Shown here piece by piece: positions 15,537 to 25,427 of a stretch of 40,809 bases of DNA; the first letter of the stretch is position 1, and each line of letters begins with the position of its first letter. The translations under genes and the position numbers were made by a program. The notes under the pieces were generated by a model. That model saw nothing but the letters and a program-made list of their open reading frames with translations, was not told where the DNA came from and ran no database searches. The stretch is taken from positions 1 to 40,809 of the forward strand of contig JAHHRP010000002.1 in the NCBI GenBank assembly GCA_020025735.1, written 5' to 3'. Source of the DNA: Evtepia sp. Lineage in GTDB: Bacteria; Bacillota; Clostridia; Oscillospirales; Oscillospiraceae.

Positions 15537-17438
15537 ATGAAGGAAGTGAAACTGGAAAAGAAAGAGCCGGGGAAGGAAAAAGGACTTTCCTTTTGGTATT
15601 GTTTTGCCCATAACCGATTATATAGCCAGGAGGAGCCTGGTTTGTTGCCCTATGTGTATATCGTGCCCTTTTTCCTGGCTTATTTGGTGTTGGATTTTAC
15701 CGTTCGCTTTACCTATCGGGGTATGGGCATCGTAGGGGTAAAATATTTGCCAGCGAACCTGTTCACCTTGGGCTGGGCGCTGCTCTTTGCTGGGTTGGTC
15801 TTTTTTCTGCCCAGAGTGCCCCGATGGTTTGTCCGGTGTGTGCCGCTGGTGACTTTTGTGGTGCTGACTGTAACCCACAGCGGCTTTGTAAGTATGTTCC
15901 GTCGCTTTTTTTCTTTTTCAGCGCTGACCTTTGGAGGCACAGGAAGTTTTGTCAAGGCATCTTATATTAAGATTGACTGGCGAGTTATTGTTGGTGCGGC
16001 AGTTGCGGTGGTACTTATGATGATTGCTGGACGGCTGTTAAAGGTAGTGCCTCCGAAGTCTGTGAAGTACTCTGTGCTGACGGGTGTTTTCATTTTTTTG
16101 GTTGGCGTAGGTTTGGTTTCCTTTACCCATATCCATTATTTTCCCCAGGTGGATACCGTGATCTGGCAGAGTTCTGAGGAGGACAGCCAGCGGTCGGCGT
16201 ATCACGAGTTCAACGACAGCACCAATGCCCTCATGGTCAGTGGCCTGTATCAGTATACCGTTCGGGACCTGTGCCATTTGCTGTTCCCAGCCAACCATAT
16301 GAGTGATAGTGACCGGGAGCAGGTGGAGGAATATATAGCCGAATATGAAAAAGCCAAGACAGACAATGCCTACACAGGCCGTCTGAAGGGCAAGAATGTC
16401 ATCATGGTTCAGCTGGAAGCCATCGACACATGGATGCTGGAGGATTATATGCCCAACTTGAAAAAACTCAAGGAAGAGGGCATCTCTTTCAAGAATCACT
16501 ATACCCCTGCTTACATTACCGCCGGGACGTTCAACACGGAGTTTATGGCCAACACAGGGTTGCTGCCAGCGACGGGTGGGATTCCCACTTCGGTGTATAC
16601 CAACAACAGCTATCCTTACTCTCTGGCCAATCTTTTTAAGCAGGAAGGGTATACAGTGGAATCCTTCCACAACAGTGAAGGGAATGTTTATGACCGGGAA
16701 GAGGTCCATCTCAACCTGGGCTATGAGACCTATCATGGTGGCCAGAGTATGAAAATGGAAACGTATCAAATGGATCGGTACCTCATCAATGGATTTGAGG
16801 ACATGACGGACAGCAATCCCTTTTTCTCTTTTGTCATCACATATTCTGGCCATGGGCCTTATGGGGAGGAGAATCCCATTTACAAAGGCAATGCAGCCGA
16901 GGCCAGAGCAGCGGCCAAGCGCACGGACGGCAATTATGTCTACGCTGTGGCTGGGGCCATGGAGACCGATCGTTTTATCAAAGATTTGATGGATCGTCTG
17001 ACCCAGGCGGGGTTATTGGAGGACACGGTGCTGATCTTCTATCCCGACCACTACAACTACTACATGGTGGATGATGCGCTGAACATGGAGATCAAGGGTG
17101 TGGACAACATGAACATGCTCCAGCATACAGATTTCTTCCTCTGGTCCTCTGATCTGGAGCCTGCGGAAGTGGACAAAGCCACCTCTACCCCGGACCTGCT
17201 GCCTACGATTGCAAATCTCTTTGGTCTGGACACCACAGGAGCTTTTCTGACTGGACACGATTGCCTGGGGGATCAGGGAGGTTATGTTTTCTTTGCCGAC
17301 GGCAGCTGGTTTGATGGGAAAACATACTGGTCCAGCAAAGAAGGCGGGGGAGATCCAAAGCGGACGGCAGAAATTAACCGTATTATGAGCCTCAGCAATC
17401 GGGTGCTGGCGGGGAATTATTACGAGCAAGCGGAGTAA
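15537..17438 (+). CDS. LTA synthase family protein (phosphoglycerol transferase), first copy
   Basis: This is a membrane-anchored sulfatase-superfamily enzyme of 633 residues. Members polymerise or transfer glycerol phosphate onto envelope glycolipids outside the cell. The N-terminal third contains about five membrane segments (about 35-57, 68-90, 96-112, 140-160, 176-196). The extracellular domain carries the expected metal and catalytic residues: E294 (MVQLEAID), T331 as nucleophile (TAGTFNTEF), H439 (YSGHGPYGE) and D504/H505 (YPDHYNYY). The start at 15537 follows AAAGGAGG. A second, different family member begins 59 bases downstream. Whether the product is LTA synthase, a primase or another phosphoglycerol transferase cannot be told. 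Confidence 0.88.
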   Translation: MKEVKLEKKEPGKEKGLSFWYCFAHNRLYSQEEPGLLPYVYIVPFFLAYLVLDFTVRFTYRGMGIVGVKYLPANLFTLGWALLFAGLVFFLPRVPRWFVRCVPLVTFVVLTVTHSGFVSMFRRFFSFSALTFGGTGSFVKASYIKIDWRVIVGAAVAVVLMMIAGRLLKVVPPKSVKYSVLTGVFIFLVGVGLVSFTHIHYFPQVDTVIWQSSEEDSQRSAYHEFNDSTNALMVSGLYQYTVRDLCHLLFPANHMSDSDREQVEEYIAEYEKAKTDNAYTGRLKGKNVIMVQLEAIDTWMLEDYMPNLKKLKEEGISFKNHYTPAYITAGTFNTEFMANTGLLPATGGIPTSVYTNNSYPYSLANLFKQEGYTVESFHNSEGNVYDREEVHLNLGYETYHGGQSMKMETYQMDRYLINGFEDMTDSNPFFSFVITYSGHGPYGEENPIYKGNAAEARAAAKRTDGNYVYAVAGAMETDRFIKDLMDRLTQAGLLEDTVLIFYPDHYNYYMVDDALNMEIKGVDNMNMLQHTDFFLWSSDLEPAEVDKATSTPDLLPTIANLFGLDTTGAFLTGHDCLGDQGGYVFFADGSWFDGKTYWSSKEGGGDPKRTAEINRIMSLSNRVLAGNYYEQAE

Positions 17439-17497
17439 TTCTTTCCCGCTGTGAGGGCTGTCAGCCTTCTGTTCCTCTAACAAAGGAGGTATTCATA

Positions 17498-19390
17498 ATG
17501 GAACAAATAACGCAAGAGACAACCAAAGAAACGCTTCAAAAAGAGTCAGTTCAGACCACTCCGCCGGAAGAAGTGCCAGCGGCTTTGCCGGAAACAGAGG
17601 AGTCAGCTTTGCCGGAAAAGCGGCGGTGGAAGCTGCCCCGGGCCACCTGGCTGACGGTGTTGCTGCTGTTGGCTGCGGGGATCAGCATGAGTCTCTTTTC
17701 CTTGGCGCTGTCGGGGCGGGAGGAGATCAGCTGGGGGGGCAGCCCTCTGCTGCTGCTGTTCAATACTTTGCCGATTCTGCTGGTGCTGGCCCTGGTGTGG
17801 CTGGCCACCAGCCAGGCATGGATTGCTTGTCTGGTGACGGGTGTATTGACCTTTTTGGTGACAGGCGGCAATTATTTCAAAGTCTTGTTTCGAGACGATC
17901 CCCTGATCTGGGAAGACCTGTCCCGGATTCGCGAAGCCTATCAGATGTCAGAGCAGTATAAAGTGGAGCTAACCCCTGTGATGATCTGGTGGATTGTGGT
18001 GATGGCAGCCTTTACGGTGCTGCTGTTTTTCCTGGGCCGTGGTCGGCCCAAGCTGCGCTGGCGAATGGTTTCTCTAGGCTGCGCGGCAGCGGTGAGTGCA
18101 GGCAGCTTTTTCTTTCTGTACGCCAACGATGGATTGTATACGGATCTCGCCGGGAGGTATGCAGGAGATATTCGTCAGGCTTATGCGGCTACGGGGGTGC
18201 TTTATCCTTTCCTTCACAGTGCAGGACAGGTGATGAACCAGCTGGCATCCTATGATGAGGAGGCCGCAGCGGAACTACTGCATCAGTATCGGGATGCCCA
18301 AATCCCTGCGCGGGAAAAAGTCAATCTCATTTCCATTCAGATGGAAGCGATGGCAGACTTGTCTTTGTATGACATTGATGGTCTGTCCCCAGAGGTCTAT
18401 CGGGACTTCCACACCCTCCAGGCGGAGAGTTATTCAGGAACCCTTGTTACAGATGTCTTTGCTGGGGGAACCATTGAAACCGAGGTAGCAGTACTTACTG
18501 GGGGCAACAAACACGGGGATTTTTCGGAAAAGACCAATTCTTTTGCCTGGTATCTCAAGAGTCAGGGCTATACGACCACTGGGGCACATCCCAGCCGGGA
18601 TTGGTTCTATAACCGCAAGGTTGCCAACCCGAACTTGGGTTTGGATGATTATCTTTTTACAGATAACTACTACTACCAGTTTATCTCGAAAGAAGAGGAT
18701 GTGGCTTACGATAACGTGTTTTTTCCTGACTTGGAGGACCGGCTCACGGAGTATTTTGAAACCAATGATGCGCCTCTTTTCTCCTTCAATGTAACGTATC
18801 AGGGGCATGGTCCTTATAGGACTGATTTAACCTATTGGGGTTCGGACTACTGCACGGGGAAATATGAGCCATCCACGCTCAATGCCTTAAATAACTATTT
18901 TCATCTGGTTCAGGACAGTTTTGCCTATGCGAAATCCTTTACGGAGTATTTGGATGCCCGACCTGAACCGGTGGTTCTGCTGCTCTATGGGGACCACAAA
19001 CCTTGGATGGGGAACAAGGGCAGTATTTATGAGGGTATGGGGATCAGTTTGGATACGGCAACCAAGGAAGGGTTTCAAAATTATTACTCTACTTGGTACA
19101 TGATTTGGGGCAATCAGGCGGCCAAAGATCTGTTGGGAGAGAATTTCCAGGGCAAAGGTCCAGACTTATCTCCGTGCTTTTTGATGAACGAAGTCTTTGA
19201 GCGCATTGGCTGGAAAGGTCCGGCTTATATGCAGGCACAGCGGGAAACGGCCCATCTGCTTCCCGTCCTGCACACCACTGGCTGGGTGGAGGAAAAAGGG
19301 GTGCTTACCCCTGCACCTTCTGCCCAAGCCCGGAAACAGATAGAGACCTTTCAGAACTTGTCTACCTATGACCGCACCCGCCGCTGGTGA
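17498..19390 (+). CDS. LTA synthase family protein (phosphoglycerol transferase), second copy
   Basis: This 630-residue enzyme has the same overall design as its upstream neighbour but is clearly diverged from it. It begins with a hydrophilic Glu/Thr/Pro-rich tail of about 45 residues and then has about four or five membrane segments. The active-site set is complete: E283 (IQMEAMAD), T325 (GGTIETEVAVL), H437 (YQGHGPY) and D499/H500 (LYGDHKPW). AAAGGAGG precedes the ATG. The pair is likely one transcript, closed by the terminator at 19436-19474. Divergence between the two copies suggests separate steps, for example primer addition and chain extension, as with LtaP and LtaS in Listeria. Confidence 0.88.
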   Translation: MEQITQETTKETLQKESVQTTPPEEVPAALPETEESALPEKRRWKLPRATWLTVLLLLAAGISMSLFSLALSGREEISWGGSPLLLLFNTLPILLVLALVWLATSQAWIACLVTGVLTFLVTGGNYFKVLFRDDPLIWEDLSRIREAYQMSEQYKVELTPVMIWWIVVMAAFTVLLFFLGRGRPKLRWRMVSLGCAAAVSAGSFFFLYANDGLYTDLAGRYAGDIRQAYAATGVLYPFLHSAGQVMNQLASYDEEAAAELLHQYRDAQIPAREKVNLISIQMEAMADLSLYDIDGLSPEVYRDFHTLQAESYSGTLVTDVFAGGTIETEVAVLTGGNKHGDFSEKTNSFAWYLKSQGYTTTGAHPSRDWFYNRKVANPNLGLDDYLFTDNYYYQFISKEEDVAYDNVFFPDLEDRLTEYFETNDAPLFSFNVTYQGHGPYRTDLTYWGSDYCTGKYEPSTLNALNNYFHLVQDSFAYAKSFTEYLDARPEPVVLLLYGDHKPWMGNKGSIYEGMGISLDTATKEGFQNYYSTWYMIWGNQAAKDLLGENFQGKGPDLSPCFLMNEVFERIGWKGPAYMQAQRETAHLLPVLHTTGWVEEKGVLTPAPSAQARKQIETFQNLSTYDRTRRW

Positions 19391-19435
19391 AGAAAGCGCG
19401 CGAGTCATTTGACGGAATTTTCTTGGAAAAAGAAG

Positions 19436-19474
19436 AAAAAACCTCCCTTATCCCTTGTGATAAGGGAGGTTTTG
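19436..19474 (+). terminator. Strong intrinsic terminator after the LTA synthase pair
   Basis: ACCTCCCTTATC (19441-19452) pairs perfectly with GATAAGGGAGGT (19459-19470) with a six-base loop, an A-run before and a T-run after. Confidence 0.93.
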
Positions 19475-19576
19475 TGCTATTCTGTAATATGTATCGTTAT
19501 TGATATTTTTCCTCTCCTGCTCCCAGCAGAGAGTGAGGAGTTGAGAATAGAACGCTTCTAAACGAGGATCTGATGT

Positions 19577-21673
19577 ATGAAGTTTCAGCAGTGGAATATT
19601 GCCCAAGGGGATGAGGAAGCCCGTCGGGCTATGGAACGTCAGGGAGTGCCTGGGTTGGTTGCCGCCACTCTTTGCGCCAGAGGAATGACAGATCTGGCTG
19701 AGGCGCGGAGCTTGCTTTCCAGTGGACCTGACCATCTTCAGGACCCCTTTCTCATGAAGGATATGGATTTGGCAGTGGCGCGGATCAGCCGTGCCTTGCG
19801 CAATGGGGAAAAGATTGCCGTGTATGGAGACTATGACGTAGACGGCATTACCTCTACCTGTTTGCTCACCCACTACCTTCGTGGACAGGGAGGAGAGGTT
19901 TGTTACTATATTCCCAACCGCCTGTCTGAAGGCTATGGAGTCAACCGGGAAGCGGTGTCCCATCTGGCAAGGGAAGGGGTACGGCTGATGATTACCGTTG
20001 ACTGCGGCATTACTGCCGTGGATGAGGTCCGTTATGCCAATGAGCTTGGTGTGGATGTCATTATCACCGATCACCATGAGTGCAAGGAAGAGATTCCTGC
20101 TGCCGTGGCAGTGGTGGACCCTCATCGAAAGGACTGCTCCTATCCCTTTAAGGATTTGGCCGGGGTAGGTGTGGCGCTAAAGGTAGTTATGGCACTGGGA
20201 GGCGAAAAGCGCAGCCGTGCCTTGTTTCAAGAGTACGCTGATCTGGCTGCTGTGGGTACAGTAGCAGATGTGATGAAGTTGTTGGGAGAAAACCGAACCA
20301 TTGTTCGGGTGGGTCTGAATCACTTGAAAAAGACCCGTCGCCGGGGATTGTATGCCCTTATGGTGGAGGCAGGGACCCTCAGCAGAGCCATTAACTCTAC
20401 CACCGTGGGATATTGTTTGTCTCCACGCATCAATGCCGCAGGCCGCATGGGACAGGCAGCGACGGCAGCAGAACTGATTCTTACAGAGGATGCTGTGCAG
20501 GCGGAACTGCTGGCGCACCAGCTGTGTGAACTCAACCGCCAGCGGCAGGCGGTAGAACTGGAAATTTTTAACCAGTGTTTGGTCCTGGTGAATGGACAAA
20601 AGCAGGATTGTCTGGTGCTGGCAGACAAGGCATGGCATCAAGGTGTGGTGGGGATCGTGGCCTCTCGTCTGGCTGAGCAGTGTGCCTGCCCGGTGTTTAT
20701 GATCTGCCTGCAAGAGGATGGCAAAGGGAAAGGTTCCTGCCGGTCCTATGGCGGGTTTAATCTTTTCTGCGCCCTGGAGCGGTGTGCAGATCTGCTGGAA
20801 GGCTATGGCGGCCATGCTCTGGCTGCGGGTTTTTCCATCAAAGAGGAGAACATCCCGGCGTTCCGTGCCAAGATGGAGGAGTTGGTGCGAACGGACACGG
20901 GTGGAGAAGAGATGGTCTCTACGCTGCAAATTGACGGAGAGATCGAGAACACAGCCCTGCTTACCGTAGAGCAAGTGGAGGCACTGTCTGCCCTGGAGCC
21001 TTATGGGGCAGGCAATCCTAAACCGGTCTTTTCCCTGTCCGGGGTGACGGTAACGTGTATGTCTGACGTGGGCGGCGGCCGCCACCTGAAAATGCGGGCC
21101 AGCCGCGATGGCCGGACCGTGGATCTCATCTTTTTTTCTGTGACCCGGGCGAAATCTGGCCTGGTGGTAGGGGATAAGGCAGATGTGGCCTTTTATCCGC
21201 AAATCAACGAGTATCGGGGTTCCCGAACGGTCCAGCTGCATCTGGTGGATCTGCGCCCGTCCTATTCAAACCAGGAACGGGATGAGCAGGCGCTGTATCG
21301 CAAGTACGCCCGCGGAGAGACATTGACCCCCTGTGAAGCCCGGCTGATGATTCCGCAGCGAGAGGAGTTTGCTGCCGTGTGGCGCTACCTTGCCAATCGG
21401 GAAGGAGAGGTGGTGGATCAGCCCATTCGTCTGGCCCGTCGTGTGGCCCAGGAGGGCGATCTTTGGGAATCCCCTCTGCGGACGATGATCTGTCTGGAAG
21501 TGCTGGAGAGCTTTGGGCTGGTGAGCATCCAGGAGGAGCAGGATGGCGCACTGCGGATTCGGCTGCAGCGGCGGAAAAGCCGGGAAAAAGTGGCGTTATA
21601 CCAGGCACCCATCATCAAGCGTCTTCAGACCATTGCCTGGGGAGAAGAGAAAACTGGCAGTGCGGATTTTTAA
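19577..21673 (+). CDS. recJ: Single-stranded-DNA-specific exonuclease RecJ
   Basis: RecJ is a 5'-3' exonuclease on single-stranded DNA that works in RecF-pathway recombination, mismatch repair and base-excision repair. The DHH-family motifs are present: YGDYDVDG (83-90), VDCG (141-144) and TDHH (164-167). The DHHA1 part reads SCRSYGGFNL and LEGYGGHALAAGFSI, followed by an OB-fold. The 698-residue length includes a C-terminal extension of about 130 residues beyond the core, as is common in Firmicutes. The start is ATG 19577, with GAGG upstream. The rel gene follows 75 bases later. Confidence 0.96.
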   Translation: MKFQQWNIAQGDEEARRAMERQGVPGLVAATLCARGMTDLAEARSLLSSGPDHLQDPFLMKDMDLAVARISRALRNGEKIAVYGDYDVDGITSTCLLTHYLRGQGGEVCYYIPNRLSEGYGVNREAVSHLAREGVRLMITVDCGITAVDEVRYANELGVDVIITDHHECKEEIPAAVAVVDPHRKDCSYPFKDLAGVGVALKVVMALGGEKRSRALFQEYADLAAVGTVADVMKLLGENRTIVRVGLNHLKKTRRRGLYALMVEAGTLSRAINSTTVGYCLSPRINAAGRMGQAATAAELILTEDAVQAELLAHQLCELNRQRQAVELEIFNQCLVLVNGQKQDCLVLADKAWHQGVVGIVASRLAEQCACPVFMICLQEDGKGKGSCRSYGGFNLFCALERCADLLEGYGGHALAAGFSIKEENIPAFRAKMEELVRTDTGGEEMVSTLQIDGEIENTALLTVEQVEALSALEPYGAGNPKPVFSLSGVTVTCMSDVGGGRHLKMRASRDGRTVDLIFFSVTRAKSGLVVGDKADVAFYPQINEYRGSRTVQLHLVDLRPSYSNQERDEQALYRKYARGETLTPCEARLMIPQREEFAAVWRYLANREGEVVDQPIRLARRVAQEGDLWESPLRTMICLEVLESFGLVSIQEEQDGALRIRLQRRKSREKVALYQAPIIKRLQTIAWGEEKTGSADF

Positions 21674-21748
21674 GACGTATTCTGCCATGATAGATAGATA
21701 TATTGGGAAGGCGGGGGTACAGCCCGCTGATAGGAAAGGAAGCTGTCT

Positions 21749-23992
21749 ATGGAGGACAGGCTGCAAGCACGCTATCAAGAGCTGGAAGAGAAAATTAAAA
21801 ATCTCACCGAGGAGGACAGGCTGCGGGTACGGAATGCGTTCCAGTATGCCAAAGGGCACCATGAAGGGCAGCTGCGTAAGGATGGTTCGCCTTACATTAC
21901 CCATCCTTTGGAGGTGGCCCATTTGGTGGCGGAGCTGGGGCTGGATGCCGACTCCGTCATAGCGGCACTGCTCCATGACACCATTGAGGACACCGATGCT
22001 ACCCATGAAGAGGTGGCCAAGCGCTTCAGTGAGACGGTAGCAGATTTGGTGGAGGGTGTGACCAAGCTCAACAAGGTCAAGTACACCTCCACGGAAGAAA
22101 AGCAGATGGAGAACCTGCGTAAGATGCTGATGGCCATGGCGCAGGATGTGCGGGTGATCCTGATAAAAATTTGTGACCGGGTGCATAACATCCGAACCCT
22201 GGAGTTCCAGTCGGAGAAGAAGCAGCGGGAGAAAGCCTTGGAGACGCTGGAGATCTATGCGCCCATTGCTCACCGGCTGGGGATGCAGCGGATGAAGTGG
22301 GAGATGGAGGATCAGTCCTTAAAATTCCTAGATCCGGTGGCATACCAGGAGATCTCCGATGATCTGGCAGCCCAGGCCAAAGCCCATGCAGCCTTTATGG
22401 AGCATATTCAAGATGAGATCACGTCTCGTTTGGAGAAGGAGGGCATCAAGGGTACGGTTTATGGCCGGGTCAAGCATGTCTATTCCATCTATCGAAAGAT
22501 GTACGCCCAGAACAAGAAGCTCAGCGAGATTTTTGATCTGTATGCGTTCCGGGTGATCGTAGATGATACCTTTACCTGTTACCGGGTTTTGGGAGACATC
22601 CACGATATGTATCGGCCAGTGCTGGGGCGGTTTAAGGATTATATCAGTACCCCGAAGCCCAATATGTATCAGTCCCTCCACACCACAGTGATCGGCAGTG
22701 AGGGGATTCCCTTTGAGGTGCAGATTCGCACCTGGGAAATGCACCACATGGCCGAGTATGGTGTGGCAGCCCATTGGAAATATAAGCAGGGTCTGAGCAA
22801 CAAACAGTTGGGTACGGAGGAGACCTTTGCCTGGGTCCGCCGCCTGTTGGAGAACCAGCAGGACACAGAGGCAGAGGAGTATATCCGCACCTTGAAAGTC
22901 GATTTGTTTGCAGACGAGGTGTTTGTCTTTACGCCCAATGCAGATGTCATCAATCTGCCTGCCGGAGCGACACCCATTGACTTTGCCTATGCCATCCACT
23001 CTGCCGTGGGCAACTCCATGACGGGAGCGAAGGTCAACGGACGCATTGTGGGTTTTGATTACCGGCTCAAGTCGGGGGAGATTGTAGAGGTCATCACCTC
23101 CAAAAATGCCAAAGGACCCAGCCGGGACTGGATGAAGCTGGCCAAGAGCAACCAGGCCCGCACAAAGATCCGCCAGTGGTTCAAGCGGGAGAAGCGGGAA
23201 GAAAACGTAGCCCATGGCCGAACGATGTTTGAAGGGGAGGTCAAGCGTCTGGGCCTCACCATCGCCATGCTCACAGCAGAGAATATGCTGCCCCATATTT
23301 TGGAAAAGGTGCGGTTTCACTCTCTGGAAGAGATGTATGCAGCCATCGGATATGGGGGCGCTTCGGCCCAGAAATGTGCCAACCGTGCCCGGGAAGAACT
23401 GGTTCATCAGGATCGCCAGCAGGCGGAACGTCTGGCTGCCGAGCGGGCCGAGCAGGAGGCAGCGGCAGGAGAGAAAGAGGCAGTACCCGCAGCTTTGGAT
23501 TCTGGCGTTGCCCGGCCGGGCAACCGGAAGCATTCGGTCTCTGGGGTGGTTGTCTCTGGGATGACTGAGTGTATGGTGAAGTTTGCCAAGTGCTGTACGC
23601 CGGTGCCTGGTGACCCCATTGTGGGCTTCATCACCCGTGGCTTTGGTGTGTCGGTTCACCGGGCGGACTGTCCCAATGCCGTCAATGGCATGAGTCGTCC
23701 TGGGGAGCAGGATCGGTGGATCAAAGTCACCTGGGACCCGGATAGCTTGAACACCTACAAAACCTCTCTGGATCTCATTGCCAAGGATCGCCACGGGCTG
23801 GCGATGGATGTCACCACTGTGATGGCTACGGCAAAGATCAATATTCTGGGCATGACGGTGAATGTACTGCCTGACGGCTACACCAAGATCAACCTGGTGG
23901 TAGAGGTCCGGGCCCAGGGTGAGGTAACCACCATTATGAACAAACTCAATCAGGTGCAGGGGGTCTATCAGGTCTCCCGTGTCAGCGGCTAA
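21749..23992 (+). CDS. rel: Bifunctional (p)ppGpp synthetase/hydrolase Rel
   Basis: This enzyme controls the stringent response by making and degrading (p)ppGpp. The HD hydrolase domain is intact: H52 in YITHPLEVA, H76/D77 in LLHDTIEDT. The synthetase domain contains GRVKHVYSIYRKM and the basic RFKD motif, which marks bifunctional Rel enzymes rather than synthase-only RelA, and then FEVQIRTWEMHHMAEYGVAAHWKYK. A TGS domain (DEVFVFTPNADVINLPAG), a Cys-containing zinc-finger-like segment (FAKCCTPVPGDPIVGF) and a C-terminal ACT domain follow. The length of 747 residues is normal. AGGAAAGGAAG precedes the ATG. Confidence 0.97.
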   Translation: MEDRLQARYQELEEKIKNLTEEDRLRVRNAFQYAKGHHEGQLRKDGSPYITHPLEVAHLVAELGLDADSVIAALLHDTIEDTDATHEEVAKRFSETVADLVEGVTKLNKVKYTSTEEKQMENLRKMLMAMAQDVRVILIKICDRVHNIRTLEFQSEKKQREKALETLEIYAPIAHRLGMQRMKWEMEDQSLKFLDPVAYQEISDDLAAQAKAHAAFMEHIQDEITSRLEKEGIKGTVYGRVKHVYSIYRKMYAQNKKLSEIFDLYAFRVIVDDTFTCYRVLGDIHDMYRPVLGRFKDYISTPKPNMYQSLHTTVIGSEGIPFEVQIRTWEMHHMAEYGVAAHWKYKQGLSNKQLGTEETFAWVRRLLENQQDTEAEEYIRTLKVDLFADEVFVFTPNADVINLPAGATPIDFAYAIHSAVGNSMTGAKVNGRIVGFDYRLKSGEIVEVITSKNAKGPSRDWMKLAKSNQARTKIRQWFKREKREENVAHGRTMFEGEVKRLGLTIAMLTAENMLPHILEKVRFHSLEEMYAAIGYGGASAQKCANRAREELVHQDRQQAERLAAERAEQEAAAGEKEAVPAALDSGVARPGNRKHSVSGVVVSGMTECMVKFAKCCTPVPGDPIVGFITRGFGVSVHRADCPNAVNGMSRPGEQDRWIKVTWDPDSLNTYKTSLDLIAKDRHGLAMDVTTVMATAKINILGMTVNVLPDGYTKINLVVEVRAQGEVTTIMNKLNQVQGVYQVSRVSG

Positions 23993-24101
23993 GGACCACG
24001 GCCTCTTTTTCGGTGTGGATTCTGCCTGACGTGGTGGTTTGTCTGCGTTGGTGGTGGAGATGTTGTCTGCGCCGTATAAATACACCCAGTAACGGGAACA
24101 A

Positions 24102-24127
24102 AAAGAGGAGCCCCTGGGCTCCTCTCT
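24102..24127 (+). terminator. Intrinsic terminator after rel
   Basis: AGAGGAGCC (24104-24112) pairs with GGCTCCTCT (24117-24125) around a CCTG loop, with an A-run before and CTTTC after. It separates rel from the ATP-grasp cassette, which therefore probably has its own promoter. I see no clear promoter in 23993-24158. Confidence 0.75.
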
Positions 24128-24158
24128 TTCCCGGGAAATAAAGGAAGCGGATCAAGTT

Positions 24159-25367
24159 ATGGAACACAACTTCCAGCCCCTCCTGTTTGGCGGGGATATC
24201 AATGTTTATAGTGTAGCCCGGGCCTTCCATGAGGCCTATGGGGTGAAGTCCATTTGTTTTGGCAAATTTGCCTCTGGCCCTGCCTGTGGCTCACGCATCC
24301 TCGATTATCGGGTTTGCGCGGAGAACGAGAACGCGGCAGTCTTTCGGCAGAATGTGGCCGATGTGGCGGCGGAATTTCCAGATAAAAAGGTGCTGGTGAT
24401 TGGCTGTGGGGACAGTTATGTGAAGCTGGCAGCGGAGAATCAGGATGCCTTTCCGTCCAACTGCATTGCGGCCACGGTGAGCGGAGAGAAGATGAATACC
24501 CTCATCAACAAAGAACGGTTTTATTCGCTTTGTGATCAGCATGGCATTGACCATCCGGGCAGCTTCATCTATCACAAGGAGATGGGCCACGAGTTTACCT
24601 TGGATTTCCAACCGCCCTACATTTGCAAACCTGCCAATGGAGTGGCCTATTGGGAGCATCCCTTCCCAGGGAACGAAAAGGTGTTTCTTTGTCCTGACCG
24701 GAAGAATCTGGAAGAGGTATTGGACAAGGTGTACGCCAGCGGGTATCCTGACACGATGATTATTCAGGATTTTATTCCTGGGGATGACAGTTACATGCGG
24801 GTGCTCACAAATTATTCCGACCGCAATGGAAAGGTCAAGCTCATGTGCATGGGCCATGTGCTTTTGGAGGAGCATACCCCCCATGGCATTGGGAACCATG
24901 CGGTGATTCTCACAGAACCATGTGGAGAGATCGGGGAGAAGATCCGGGCCTTTTTGGAAGAGATCGGGTATGTGGGGTTCTCGAATTTTGATATTAAATA
25001 TGACCAGCGGGATGGCAAGTATAAAGTGTTTGAGATCAACTGCCGTCAGGGACGCAGCAACTACTATGTCACAGGGGCCGGGTATAATATTGCAAAGCTT
25101 TTGGTGGAAGACCGGGTGGAGGGGAAGGACCTTCCTTTTGTCCTGGCAGATCGTCCCAGTTTGTGGCGGGTGGTTCCCCGAAAGGTGGCCTTTGATTATA
25201 TCGTGTCGGACTACCATGGGCAGATGAAAAAACTCATGGCACAGGGCCGAGAGGTCCGCCCGCTGTTTTACGAGAAGGACAAGCCGCTGATGCGGACCTT
25301 ACGCATGGAAAAGAATCTGCTGGGGCATTTTAAGAAGTTCAAGCAGTATTATGAGAAGAAAAACTGA
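24159..25367 (+). CDS. ATP-grasp ligase, likely D-aspartate ligase type (Asl)
   Basis: This 402-residue cytoplasmic protein has an ATP-grasp fold, which forms amide bonds through acyl phosphates. The opening QPLLFGGDINVYSVARAFHEAYGV resembles, from memory, Enterococcus faecium Asl, the ligase that adds D-Asp to the side chain of the stem-peptide lysine. Other visible family features are YICKPANGVAYW, the segment IIQDFIPGDDSYMRVLTNY (central ATP-grasp), and the metal-binding end VFEINCRQGRSNYY. An aspartate racemase gene follows 60 bases later, as expected for a D-Asp-using enzyme, and a MurE-type ligase comes next. The D-Asp assignment rests on this resemblance and context. Another amino-acid ligase is possible. 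AAGGAAG lies about 12 bases before the ATG. Confidence 0.7.
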   Translation: MEHNFQPLLFGGDINVYSVARAFHEAYGVKSICFGKFASGPACGSRILDYRVCAENENAAVFRQNVADVAAEFPDKKVLVIGCGDSYVKLAAENQDAFPSNCIAATVSGEKMNTLINKERFYSLCDQHGIDHPGSFIYHKEMGHEFTLDFQPPYICKPANGVAYWEHPFPGNEKVFLCPDRKNLEEVLDKVYASGYPDTMIIQDFIPGDDSYMRVLTNYSDRNGKVKLMCMGHVLLEEHTPHGIGNHAVILTEPCGEIGEKIRAFLEEIGYVGFSNFDIKYDQRDGKYKVFEINCRQGRSNYYVTGAGYNIAKLLVEDRVEGKDLPFVLADRPSLWRVVPRKVAFDYIVSDYHGQMKKLMAQGREVRPLFYEKDKPLMRTLRMEKNLLGHFKKFKQYYEKKN

Positions 25368-25427
25368 TGGTACCTCTCCCAGGAGGGGGTAAGACCCTGG
25401 TGGTCAGAGCAGGGAAGGAGGGTTCCC

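Noticed and set aside
22328..24085. A 585-codon open frame on the minus strand opposite rel
   Set aside because: It lies entirely opposite a certain gene, has no domain-like sequence, and is explained by codon bias of rel.
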